Source: Flavobacteriaceae bacterium
Lineage (GTDB): Bacteria > Bacteroidota > Bacteroidia > Flavobacteriales > Flavobacteriaceae
NCBI GenBank assembly: GCA_015489265.1
Contig: WFZY01000103.1
Location: 1 to 6,173 of the forward strand
Direction: 5' to 3'
Length of the DNA stretch: 6,173 bases
Within the stretch, counting starts at the first letter, position 1. Each line of letters begins with the position of its first letter. Below are positions 1-6,166 of this stretch, piece by piece. Position numbers and translations under genes: made by a program. The notes beneath the pieces are model-generated. The model made no database searches and was not told where the DNA came from. It saw nothing but the letters and a program-made list of their open reading frames with translations.

Positions 1-1615
1 TCGGGTGCGGCATACCGACTACGGCAGATTCTGCAACTAATGGATGTTCATTCAAAGCGTTTTCAATTTCGGCAGTTCCTAAACGGTGTCCGGATACATT
101 GATGACATCGTCAATACGACCTAAAATACGGTAATAACCATCTTCGTCGCGCTTGACCCCATCACCGGTAAAATATAATCCCGGGAACGTAGAGAAATAA
201 GCTTGTTTGTAGCGTTCATGGTCGCCCCAAAGCGTACGTGCCATGCCGGGCCAAGGAAATTCTATACACAAATTACCTTCTACATTTTTGCCATACATTT
301 TTTTACCGTTACCATCAACAATTACCGGACGAATACCGGGCAAAGGCAACGTCGCATAAGCCGGTTTGGTCGGGATGATACCGGCCAGCGGACTAATCAT
401 AATACCGCCGGTTTCGGTTTGCCACCAGGTATCGACAATCGGGCATCGCCCTTTACCAACATGGTCGTGATACCAGTGCCAAGCTTCTTCGTTGATGGGT
501 TCTCCAACAGTACCCAAAACGCGTAAAGTCGGCATTTCATAATCATCTACCCATTTTTCACCTTCGGCTAGCAATGCACGAATGGCTGTAGGTGAAGTGT
601 AAAACTCATTGACACCATATTTTTCAATGATTTGCCAATATCTATCCGGTGCCGGATAGGTTGGAATGCCTTCAAACATAATGCTGGTCGCACCTTCGAG
701 CAAGGGGCCGTAAATGATATAAGAATGTCCGGTTATCCACCCGATATCGGCAGCACAGAAATAAATATCATTAGGACGATATTGAAAAACATTCTTAAAT
801 GTGTAAGCCGAATAAACCATATAACCACCGGTTGTATGCAGCACGCCTTTTGGTTTGCCTGTTGAACCACTCGTGTATAAAATAAAGAGCGGATCTTCAG
901 CATCCATAATTTCCGGCTTAGCTTCGGGTGAAGCGTTTTTCATCAAATCGTGCCACCATAAGTCGCGACCTTCTTGCATAGTAACCGCTTCTCCTGTTCG
1001 TTTTACCACAACCATTTTTTCAATAGAATCGGACATGGTCAGTGCTTCATCTGAAGTAGCTTTCAAAGGAATCGTTTTTTTGCCGCGATAACCACCATCA
1101 GCCGTAATTAAAATCTTTGCTTGCGCATCGTTGTTTCTATCAGCTAATGCTTTAGCAGAAAAACCGGCAAATACAATAGAATGAATAGCCCCGATACGAG
1201 CACATGCCAACATGGCAATAGCTAATTCGGGAATCATTGGTAAGTAAATAGCGACTCTGTCACCTTTCTTGACACCCAAACTTTTCAAAACGTTGGCGAA
1301 CTTGTTAACTTCCTCATACAATTCTTTATAAGTATAAGATTTAGACGCTTCATTAGGGTCATTGGGTTCCCAAATAATAGCCTTTTGATCTCCTCTTAAA
1401 AATAAATTGCGTTCAAAAATATTTTCAGTAATATTGAGTTTGCCATCAATAAACCATTCGACTTTGGGTTCTTTAAAATCCCATTTTAAGGTTTTACGCC
1501 ATGGTTTTCGCCAATAAAAAGTTTCGGCAATATTAGACCAGAATCCTACCGGATTGGCTATACTTTTTTGATATTCGTGTAAATAACCGCTGAGCGTTGA
1601 GATTTTTGGTATCAT
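1..1615 (-). CDS. acs: Acetyl-CoA synthetase (AMP-forming), C-terminus cut by window edge
   Basis: Acetyl-CoA synthetase turns acetate, ATP and CoA into acetyl-CoA, AMP and PPi in the cytoplasm, by way of acetyl-AMP. My translation of the minus strand from the ATG at 1615-1613 is open for 538 codons to the window edge. An N-terminal ACS segment (LHEYQKSIANPVGFW, residues 12-26) leads into the adenylate-forming fold. The ATP-binding P-loop is YTSGSTGKPKG (247-257). TWWQTETGG (396-404) includes the tryptophan that limits the acyl pocket to small acids in known Acs enzymes. YFTGDG (481-486) and GRIDDVINVSGHRLGTAEIE (499-518) mark the hinge to the C-terminal domain. The family is about 630-650 residues, so roughly 100 are missing, including the acetylation-regulated catalytic lysine in the PxxRSGK motif. 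The loss is due to the window edge; no frameshift is seen. It stands alone, 181 bases downstream of the LRR gene on the same strand, and no strong Shine-Dalgarno precedes it. The motifs separate it from propionyl-CoA synthetase fairly well. Confidence 0.96.
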   Translation of the reverse strand, partial: MIPKISTLSGYLHEYQKSIANPVGFWSNIAETFYWRKPWRKTLKWDFKEPKVEWFIDGKLNITENIFERNLFLRGDQKAIIWEPNDPNEASKSYTYKELYEEVNKFANVLKSLGVKKGDRVAIYLPMIPELAIAMLACARIGAIHSIVFAGFSAKALADRNNDAQAKILITADGGYRGKKTIPLKATSDEALTMSDSIEKMVVVKRTGEAVTMQEGRDLWWHDLMKNASPEAKPEIMDAEDPLFILYTSGSTGKPKGVLHTTGGYMVYSAYTFKNVFQYRPNDIYFCAADIGWITGHSYIIYGPLLEGATSIMFEGIPTYPAPDRYWQIIEKYGVNEFYTSPTAIRALLAEGEKWVDDYEMPTLRVLGTVGEPINEEAWHWYHDHVGKGRCPIVDTWWQTETGGIMISPLAGIIPTKPAYATLPLPGIRPVIVDGNGKKMYGKNVEGNLCIEFPWPGMARTLWGDHERYKQAYFSTFPGLYFTGDGVKRDEDGYYRILGRIDDVINVSGHRLGTAEIENALNEHPLVAESAVVGMPHP

Positions 1616-1796
1616 AATTATTTAGTTTTGTTAAATTGACATCTAAAATAAGTTTTTTTTGCTTACAAATCTTTTTTTTAATCTCTAATAATTAATATTC
1701 ATCTTTTTTAACACATTAAACAATAAAAATTAATTTTTAAAAGTAAAATTTATTAATATTATTAATAAACTTTATTTTTAGTTCCGTTTTTTGTAA
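1616..1796. other. AT-rich intergenic gap between LRR gene and acs
   Basis: This 181-base gap is almost entirely A and T with homopolymer runs. It must hold the 3' end of the LRR transcript and the promoter of acs, both on the minus strand. No GC-rich intrinsic terminator is visible. On the minus strand AAGATTTG (1673-1666) is one mismatch from the Bacteroidota -7 consensus TAnnTTTG, but I find no matching -33 TTG, so I do not call it as a promoter. No coding sequence is seen. Confidence 0.6.
1749..1769. repeat. Perfect A/T-only inverted repeat
   Basis: The half-site TTTATTAATA (1749-1758) is followed by one T and then by its exact reverse complement TATTAATAAA (1760-1769). It lies 28-48 bases past the LRR stop codon and about 135 bases before the acs start. 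It may be a weak 3'-end hairpin of the LRR transcript or a dyad operator for acs. It may also be chance in such AT-rich DNA, because the sequence alone does not decide. Confidence 0.4.
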
Positions 1797-3989
1797 TCAT
1801 TTTTTAACAAATTGATAATGATAAATATCTGATGGTGTTTTGAAAACCAGTAAATATATCCCGGTTTGAAGATTTTCTACCGGAATGGACATATTATTTT
1901 TTCCTATAAGTTTCGTTTTTATTACTTGCTGTCCTGCCATATTAATGATAATAATAGTAGCATCTTTATCCGATGAGATATTTAATATATTTGATACAGG
2001 ATTAGGATAGATTTTAACTAATGTTTGAGCTATCTCATCTGCTAAGCTTAAAGCATCACATTCTGCTTGAGTCTCTACATAAGTAGCTGTAGGGTCAATG
2101 GCATTTGCCCAGTTGTTTGTCATAAGGACCTTATCATCAACAAACACACAGGCAAGATCAGGGTTATCTATGGCATCAAAATACCAAAAATTAGCATTAT
2201 TTCCATTTCTAATGTCTAAATTAGTTAATCTGTTATTTTGACAAAGAAGCCATACCAAATCATGATTTTGAGTAAAGTCCAGACTTGTTATTTGATTGTT
2301 ATAGCATTCTACATATCGTAAAAGCGTATTTTGCGTTGCAACTAAACCGGTTAATTGATTATCATGACAACCAACGCCCGTTAAAGCCGTATTATGTGTT
2401 ATATTTATACTTGTCAAATGATTTGAAGAACAACCTAAATCTTGCAGGGCTGTGTTTTGTGAAATATCCAAACTTGTTAGTTGATTTTCGGAACAATCAA
2501 GTTTTTGCAGGGCTGTGTTTTGCGAAACATCTAAATATATTAATTGATTATTATTGCAATAAAAGTCTTCTAGTGCCGGATTTTGTGTAACATCTAAATT
2601 TGTTAACTGATTATTGCCACACGATAGTTTTTGCAATGATGTATTTTGTGTAACATTCAAACTATTTAATTGATTGTTATTGCACCAGAGTATTTGTAAA
2701 TCCGGATTTTGTGTCGTAATTAAACTATTTAGTTGATTGATGTGACATCTGAGATTTTGAAGAGCCATATTATGACTAATATCTAAGCTTGTTAACTGAT
2801 TATCGGAACAATCCAGTATTTGTAAATCTTGAAAATCTTCTATACCGGTTAAATCAGCAATATTAAGATTACTTACATTTAATGTCGTAACATGACGGAT
2901 ATTTGTAGTGGTTACAAAATCATCACCATTTATCCCGTTTCCCATACCATTGTTTTCAAGATATGCTTCAAAATTATCATCAGGCACGTAAGTTAAATCC
3001 AGAAAAGCATTACATTCAGCTTGGTTTTCTACATATGCAGCAGACGCATCAATGGCATTTGCCCAATGGTTTTCCATATACGAAGTATCATCTACAAATA
3101 CACAAGTTAAATCAGGATTATATGTAGCAGAAAAATATGCGAGATTTGAATTGTTGCCATTTTTTAAATTTAAACTCGTTAATTGGTTATAATAACAATA
3201 AAGTTTTTGTAAAGCAATGTTTTGTGATAAATCTAAATCCGTTATCTGATTGACATAGCAATATAATTCTTGTAAGGCGGTATTATGTGTTAAGTCCAAA
3301 CCGGTTAATTGATTATCATGGCAGTATAACTTTTCTAAAATCGTATTATGACTTAGATCTAAGCTTGTTAAATGATTATAGTTACATACAATTGATTGTA
3401 ACGATGTGCTTTGACTCAAATCTATACTTGTTAATTCATTGAACTCACAAATTACCATTTGTAAAACTGAATTTTGTGGTAGATTTAAACTTGTCAATTG
3501 ATTAGAACTACAAGAAAGTTGTTGTAAAGCCGCATTTTGTGTTAAATCTAAGCTTGTTAAATGATTATTATCACAATAAAGTTTCTGTAAAGCAATATTA
3601 TGGCTTACATCAATGTTTGTTAAAGGAGTGTTTGCAAACCAAATTTCTTGCAAAGCCGTATTTTGAGTTAAATCTAGATTTGTTAATGGATTTGAAAAAA
3701 AAGATAAAAATTGTAAATTTTGAAAATCTTCTATACCGGTTAAATCATGAATATTTTGACCATCTACATTTAATGCACTAACATTACTAATTCTTGAAGT
3801 CAAAACATAATCATCATTAGCAATACCATTACCCATACTATTAGAATCACCTAGTTGCACTGTATTACCTTGTGTATCGTGAGTTTCAAGATAATTTTCA
3901 AAATTATCATCAGGCACGTAAGTTTGTTGTGCATAAACAAAACCCGATAAAAGAAATAAAAGACCATTTAGAAGTGTAGCAATTTTCAT
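1797..3989 (-). CDS. Secreted leucine-rich-repeat protein with T9SS type A sorting domain, two tandem LRR modules
   Basis: The 730-residue protein begins with a signal peptide (residues 1-20, hydrophobic core LLNGLLFLLSGFV, likely cleavage VYA|QQ). Module A (about 23-331) and module B (about 333-646) share one plan. Each starts with a TYVPDDNFExYLE cap and a first strand ending DLTGIEDFQ. LRRs of 21 residues follow: nine at 92-282 and ten at 389-600, the last of each stretched to 23. A NPDLxCVFVDD...WANAID...YVExQAEC segment closes each module. The repeat consensus LxxLxCxxNQLTSLDLxQNxA matches the nested 21-residue bacterial LRR class (described as IRREKO repeats). Residues about 656-730 are a Por secretion tail: IYPNPVSN at 660-667, a GQQV strand, LQTGIYLLVF and a final KFVK-like QFVKK. 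I infer Sec export, then T9SS passage across the outer membrane with tail cleavage and surface attachment or release. LRRs of this type bind proteins or glycans; the ligand is unknown. ATG at 3989 is chosen because it gives the complete signal peptide. No functional partner is visible nearby. Confidence 0.93.
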   Translation of the reverse strand: MKIATLLNGLLFLLSGFVYAQQTYVPDDNFENYLETHDTQGNTVQLGDSNSMGNGIANDDYVLTSRISNVSALNVDGQNIHDLTGIEDFQNLQFLSFFSNPLTNLDLTQNTALQEIWFANTPLTNIDVSHNIALQKLYCDNNHLTSLDLTQNAALQQLSCSSNQLTSLNLPQNSVLQMVICEFNELTSIDLSQSTSLQSIVCNYNHLTSLDLSHNTILEKLYCHDNQLTGLDLTHNTALQELYCYVNQITDLDLSQNIALQKLYCYYNQLTSLNLKNGNNSNLAYFSATYNPDLTCVFVDDTSYMENHWANAIDASAAYVENQAECNAFLDLTYVPDDNFEAYLENNGMGNGINGDDFVTTTNIRHVTTLNVSNLNIADLTGIEDFQDLQILDCSDNQLTSLDISHNMALQNLRCHINQLNSLITTQNPDLQILWCNNNQLNSLNVTQNTSLQKLSCGNNQLTNLDVTQNPALEDFYCNNNQLIYLDVSQNTALQKLDCSENQLTSLDISQNTALQDLGCSSNHLTSINITHNTALTGVGCHDNQLTGLVATQNTLLRYVECYNNQITSLDFTQNHDLVWLLCQNNRLTNLDIRNGNNANFWYFDAIDNPDLACVFVDDKVLMTNNWANAIDPTATYVETQAECDALSLADEIAQTLVKIYPNPVSNILNISSDKDATIIIINMAGQQVIKTKLIGKNNMSIPVENLQTGIYLLVFKTPSDIYHYQFVKK
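2190..2825 (-). repeat. LRR array B: ten 63-bp units inside the LRR gene
   Basis: These bases encode residues 389-600, nine units of exactly 63 bp and a last one of 69 bp. All ten carry Cys at unit position 6 and nearly all have Asn at position 9. At the DNA level the copies are mostly diverged, but 2442-2459 and 2505-2522 share an identical 18-base stretch (ttgcagggctgtgttttg) exactly 63 bases apart, so two neighbouring units look recently copied or homogenised. Confidence 0.9.
2967..2994 (-). repeat. 28-base direct repeat, copy in module B cap
   Basis: The 28 bases at 2967-2994 recur identically at 3897-3924, 930 bases apart. They encode the TYVPDDNFE cap that opens each LRR module. A second exact 26-base match links 2831-2856 with 3722-3747 (891 bases apart, coding DLTGIEDF). 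The 39-base difference in spacing equals 13 extra residues in the module A cap. These islands of identity are the DNA trace of the module duplication. Confidence 0.85.
3144..3716 (-). repeat. LRR array A: nine 63-bp units inside the LRR gene
   Basis: These bases encode residues 92-282, eight units of exactly 63 bp and a last one of 69 bp, the same arrangement as array B. The first two units have Phe where the other seven have Cys at unit position 6. The one-unit difference from array B (nine against ten) shows that units were gained or lost after the modules duplicated. Confidence 0.9.
3897..3924 (-). repeat. 28-base direct repeat, copy in module A cap
   Basis: This is the partner of the repeat at 2967-2994. 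It encodes the first cap directly after the signal peptide. Such long identical tracts within one gene could allow recombination that deletes or adds a whole module; that is inference. Confidence 0.85.
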
Positions 3990-4202
3990 GATATTTTTAG
4001 ATGTTTTTTTGTTCGTGTAAAGTTAAGTTTTTTTTTCATAAACACAAAGTTGGAAAGTTTATGATTCTATATCGATTTTGGTGGGTAATATAATATTTCA
4101 AATAATAATATTTCATACCTCTTTATGCCACTTTTAGAAACTTATTATCATTTTTTTATATAAAATTAGAAATTATATTATTTTTGAAACCAAATTAACA
4201 GC
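3990..4202. other. Divergent intergenic region between LRR gene and pnuC
   Basis: This 213-base AT-rich gap must hold the promoters of the leftward LRR gene and the rightward pnuC operon. I looked for a TPP-type riboswitch, because PnuC relatives that carry thiamine are often so controlled, and found neither the CUGAGA core nor a structured GC-rich leader. On the minus strand CAACTTTG (4052-4045) is one base off the TAnnTTTG -7 box for the LRR gene, but it has no clear -33 partner. No coding sequence is seen. Confidence 0.55.
4179..4186 (+). promoter_or_regulatory. Possible Bacteroidota -7 promoter box for pnuC
   Basis: TATTTTTG matches the Bacteroidota primary sigma -7 consensus TAnnTTTG at every fixed position. 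It sits 16 bases before the pnuC ATG, which would give a very short 5' leader of about ten bases. The expected upstream TTG at -33 is not seen (a T-run lies there), and such motifs arise easily in AT-rich DNA, so the call is tentative. Confidence 0.35.
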
Positions 4203-4922
4203 ATGCAAGACATCATCCACTTTTTTACGGCTCCTTACGAACATACGCCGGTTATTTATATCATTATTGAATTTGTAGCGATGGCATTTGGTATTGCCAG
4301 TGTCTTATTTGCCAAAAAAGAAAATATTTTGGTATATCCGACCGGTATTATCAGTACGGTACTTTACGTCTATCTATTGAGCAAATGGCAAATGTATGGT
4401 GATTTAATCATCAACATTTATTATACTTTGATGAGTATTTACGGTTGGTGGATCTGGAGCCGGGTAGTAGATGATCAGACTCAAAAACATATCCCTATTA
4501 CCAAAAGTTCCAAAAAAGATTATTTATTAGCGTTAGGAATTTTTATTTTTACATCGGCTTTTGTTATTTGGGTATATCGGCATTATAATGTGATGCCTAA
4601 CGAATTGGGTTTTAAGGACAGTGTCCGTTATGCATGGCAACATTTATCGACCGGTAAATTAGCCGAAATCAAAAAGATTACGCCTTTTCTGGATACTTTT
4701 ACTACCGGTGCCGCTTTTGCTGCCATGTGGCTCATGGCGAACAAAAAACTGGAAAGCTGGATATTTTGGATTGCTGTTAATATTGTATCTGTGCCATTAT
4801 ATTTTATAAAAGGTTACGGTTTTACGGGAATTCAATACTTTATATTTTTAATTTTGGCTTTCCAAGGTTATAAACAGTGGCAAAAATTAATGCAAAAAGA
4901 AAAACTAGAAACTATCTCATGA
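4203..4922 (+). CDS. pnuC: PnuC-family nicotinamide riboside transporter
   Basis: PnuC proteins are inner-membrane facilitators that admit nicotinamide riboside (NR), an NAD precursor; uptake is driven by phosphorylation of NR inside the cell. The 239-residue protein has about seven hydrophobic segments (near 16-36, 41-60, 66-86, 107-125, 163-180, 185-203 and 207-222). The PnuC signature WQMYGDLIINIYY...YGWWIW (62-85) lies in the third. The second half holds the family pattern DTFTTGAAFAAMWLMANKKLESW (164-186) and the NIVSVPLYFIKG stretch. Helix 4 and the DTFTT motif are joined by a loop of about 35 residues (127-161), which seems longer than in typical PnuC. The ATGC start at 4203 has no strong Shine-Dalgarno. 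Its TGA overlaps the ATG of the downstream kinase gene, so the two are surely one operon. That kinase favours NR as substrate over the thiamine of the related PnuT, but substrate is inferred, not shown. Confidence 0.92.
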   Translation: MQDIIHFFTAPYEHTPVIYIIIEFVAMAFGIASVLFAKKENILVYPTGIISTVLYVYLLSKWQMYGDLIINIYYTLMSIYGWWIWSRVVDDQTQKHIPITKSSKKDYLLALGIFIFTSAFVIWVYRHYNVMPNELGFKDSVRYAWQHLSTGKLAEIKKITPFLDTFTTGAAFAAMWLMANKKLESWIFWIAVNIVSVPLYFIKGYGFTGIQYFIFLILAFQGYKQWQKLMQKEKLETIS

Positions 4923-5506
4923 ACACATCTATAAGAGAGCAACTCAAACAAAAACCAACGGACGTAATAAAAGTGGTGATGTTCGGACCGGAATCGACCG
5001 GTAAAACGACCTTATCGCAACAATTAGCCCGACATTATAATACAGTTTGGGTGCCGGAATATGCCCGAGATTATTTGCAAAATGTTTGGAATAACGAACG
5101 GCGTACCTGCGAGCAAAAAGATTTAATTCCGATAGCCATAGGGCAAATGACACTGGAAAACGATTTAGCTCAAAAAGCTACAGATGTTTTGTTTTGTGAT
5201 ACTGATTTGCTTGAAACTAAAGTTTATTCCAAAGAGTATTATGGTGGTTATGTCGATCCGCTACTTGATGAAGCTGCCCGTAACAATGATTATGATTTGT
5301 ATTTTTTAACCTACATTGATGTGCCATGGGAAGCCGATGATTTACGTGACCGCCCGCACCAACGCGAAGAAATGTTTAATGCTTTTAAAAAAGCACTGGA
5401 TGAACACGGAAAAAAATACATTATTTTAAAAGGTAATAAAAAAGAACGTTTGCAGAAAGCCGTAAAGTATGTTGATGAACTTTTAGAAAAAGAAACTCGA
5501 TTGTAA
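4919..5506 (+). CDS. NadR-like nicotinamide riboside kinase (AAA_28-type P-loop ATPase)
   Basis: This is a 195-residue cytoplasmic P-loop kinase predicted to phosphorylate nicotinamide riboside to NMN with ATP. Walker A is GPESTGKTT (residues 23-31) and is followed by the NadR-type WVPEYARDYL segment (44-53). A Walker-B-like FCDTD strand (92-96) follows, then ETKVYSKEYYGG. The lid-like DDLRDRPHQREEM (140-152) supplies arginines for ATP. This is the ribosylnicotinamide kinase domain of NadR alone: the DNA-binding and NMN adenylyltransferase domains of enterobacterial NadR are absent, so NMN must be adenylylated by another enzyme. An in-frame ATG at 4877 would add 14 basic residues and overlap pnuC by 46 bases. 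I prefer 4919, where ATG overlaps the pnuC TGA in a four-base ATGA, typical of translational coupling. With PnuC it forms an uptake-and-trap pair. A generic AAA-type ATPase is the fallback label. Confidence 0.9.
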   Translation: MNTSIREQLKQKPTDVIKVVMFGPESTGKTTLSQQLARHYNTVWVPEYARDYLQNVWNNERRTCEQKDLIPIAIGQMTLENDLAQKATDVLFCDTDLLETKVYSKEYYGGYVDPLLDEAARNNDYDLYFLTYIDVPWEADDLRDRPHQREEMFNAFKKALDEHGKKYIILKGNKKERLQKAVKYVDELLEKETRL

Positions 5507-5512
5507 CAAAAC

Positions 5513-5540
5513 AAAAAGTCGCCTTTGAGGCGGCTTTCTT
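5513..5540 (+). terminator. Intrinsic terminator of the pnuC-kinase operon
   Basis: GTCGCC (5518-5523), loop TTTGA and GGCGGC (5529-5534) form a six-pair GC-rich stem with one G-U pair. It is extended by flanking A and T runs and followed by TTTCTT. It begins seven bases after the kinase stop codon, and its strength suggests the operon ends here. Confidence 0.88.
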
Positions 5541-5710
5541 ATAAACTAATTTTAAATATTATTTTTCATAGATACTGTTTTTGATTGTTAATAAACTCAA
5601 AGTTATGTATAAGCAGTAAACCAGTTTGTAATATTTAAGTAAAAAAACTTAACCAAGCTGTTCTTTTTGTAAAAAAACAATAAATTTAACATTCTAGTAT
5701 TTTTTTCAAT
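5541..5710. other. AT-rich intergenic stretch between converging genes
   Basis: No gene is seen. It holds a short inverted repeat, TTAAGT (5635-5640) and ACTTAA (5647-5652) around an A-run, too AT-rich to call as a terminator. It also holds a minus-strand TAACTTTG (5605-5598) that fits the -7 consensus, but it has no -33 partner and no gene to drive, so it is probably chance. Confidence 0.5.
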
Positions 5711-5736
5711 AAAAAAGCCCTCAAAAATGAGAGCTT
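5711..5736 (-). terminator. Intrinsic terminator of rpsT
   Basis: Read on the minus strand, AGCTCTCA (5735-5728), a TTTT loop and TGAGGGCT (5723-5716) form an eight-pair stem with one G-U pair, directly followed by six T residues. It starts about 30 bases after the rpsT stop codon. On the plus strand the same site has a C-A mismatch and no T-run, so it works leftward only. Confidence 0.85.
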
Positions 5737-5765
5737 AATGCAAATATAGAATATAAATATTTTAA

Positions 5766-6020
5766 TTATCCTAAACTATTGACATGTTTGGTTAATTTAG
5801 ATTTTAAATTAGCCGCTTTATTGTTATGAATGATATTTCTTTTAGCCAAACGGTCAATCATTGAGATTACTTTTGGCAAAAATGATTCCGCTTCAGCTTT
5901 TTCAGTCATTTTTCTTAGTCTTTTAATGGCTGTACGAGTAGATTTATGATAAAATCTATTGTGCAATCTTTTCTTTTGATCTTGTCTGATTCTTTTTAAT
6001 GCTGACTTATGATGTGCCAT
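5766..6020 (-). CDS. rpsT: 30S ribosomal protein S20
   Basis: S20 is a small basic protein that binds 16S rRNA early in assembly of the 30S subunit. The 84-residue length is normal. The MAHHKSALKRIRQDQKKRLHNR start, the KSTRTAIKRLRK helix, and the VISMIDRLAKRNIIHNNKAANLKSKLTKHV C-terminal hairpin are typical of the family and close to flavobacterial S20. AAAAGGA on the minus strand, three bases before the ATG, is the most Shine-Dalgarno-like sequence in the window, though the spacing is short. It lies 55 bases downstream of tRNA-Glu on the same strand, with no convincing promoter between, so it may share the tRNA transcript. Its own terminator follows at 5711-5736. Confidence 0.97.
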   Translation of the reverse strand: MAHHKSALKRIRQDQKKRLHNRFYHKSTRTAIKRLRKMTEKAEAESFLPKVISMIDRLAKRNIIHNNKAANLKSKLTKHVNSLG

Positions 6021-6075
6021 ATTTCCTTTTTTAAATTAATTTAATAAAAAACCTTAGGGTTATATTTTTACTTTG

Positions 6076-6147
6076 TAGTCCGTAGGGGAATCGAACCCCT
6101 GTTACCAGGATGAAAACCTGGCGTCCTAACCCCTAGACGAACGGACC
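6076..6147 (-). tRNA. trnE: tRNA-Glu (anticodon UUC)
   Basis: The 72-base gene reads on the minus strand as a full cloverleaf. The acceptor GGTCCGT pairs with ACGGACT, the D arm is GTCT/GGAC around AGGGGTTA, and the anticodon stem CCAGG/CCTGG holds the loop TTTTCAT, giving anticodon TTC. The T arm is AGGGG/CCCCT around TTCGATT. The first acceptor pair is a G-U wobble. The discriminator A is followed by CAA, so CCA is not encoded and must be added by the CCA-adding enzyme. Confidence 0.97.
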
Positions 6148-6152
6148 ATGAC

Positions 6153-6166
6153 TTAGGAAATCCTAA
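6153..6166. repeat. Short palindrome upstream of tRNA-Glu
   Basis: TTAGGA (6153-6158), two A residues and TCCTAA (6161-6166) form a perfect six-base dyad five bases before the 5' end of tRNA-Glu. It could be a processing hairpin in a longer tRNA precursor or part of an upstream terminator; the window ends too soon to tell. Confidence 0.4.

Noticed and set aside
203..1091. Three plus-strand open frames (203-526, 632-865, 855-1091)
   Set aside because: They lie antisense to acs, which has continuous family motifs across the whole stretch; their translations show no recognisable domain.
2285..2590. Plus-strand open frame with a repeated pattern
   Set aside because: It is the antisense shadow of LRR array B; its internal repeat comes from the 63-bp units.
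2190..3716. Regular 63-bp repeats as a CRISPR or minisatellite array
   Set aside because: The period is 21 codons in one long frame, the units have diverged while the protein pattern is kept, and there are no repeat-spacer blocks.
3539..3781. Plus-strand open frame opposite the start of LRR array A
   Set aside because: It is the antisense shadow of the LRR repeats, with no independent support.
4000..4202. Riboswitch before pnuC
   Set aside because: The region is AT-rich and unstructured with no recognisable aptamer core, and the likely leader is very short.
4877..4918. Upstream in-frame ATG adding 14 residues to the kinase
   Set aside because: It falls inside the pnuC coding region and adds a basic tail outside the family domain; the ATGA overlap at 4919 is the more natural start.
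4944..5514. Two minus-strand open frames (4944-5153, 5311-5514)
   Set aside because: They are antisense to the kinase gene, whose motifs are intact; the second also runs past its stop codon toward the terminator.
6053..6157. CTTAGG hexamers on both sides of tRNA-Glu as possible attachment sites
   Set aside because: Six bases is too short to support an att site; no integrase or element boundary is visible and the neighbouring gene is housekeeping.
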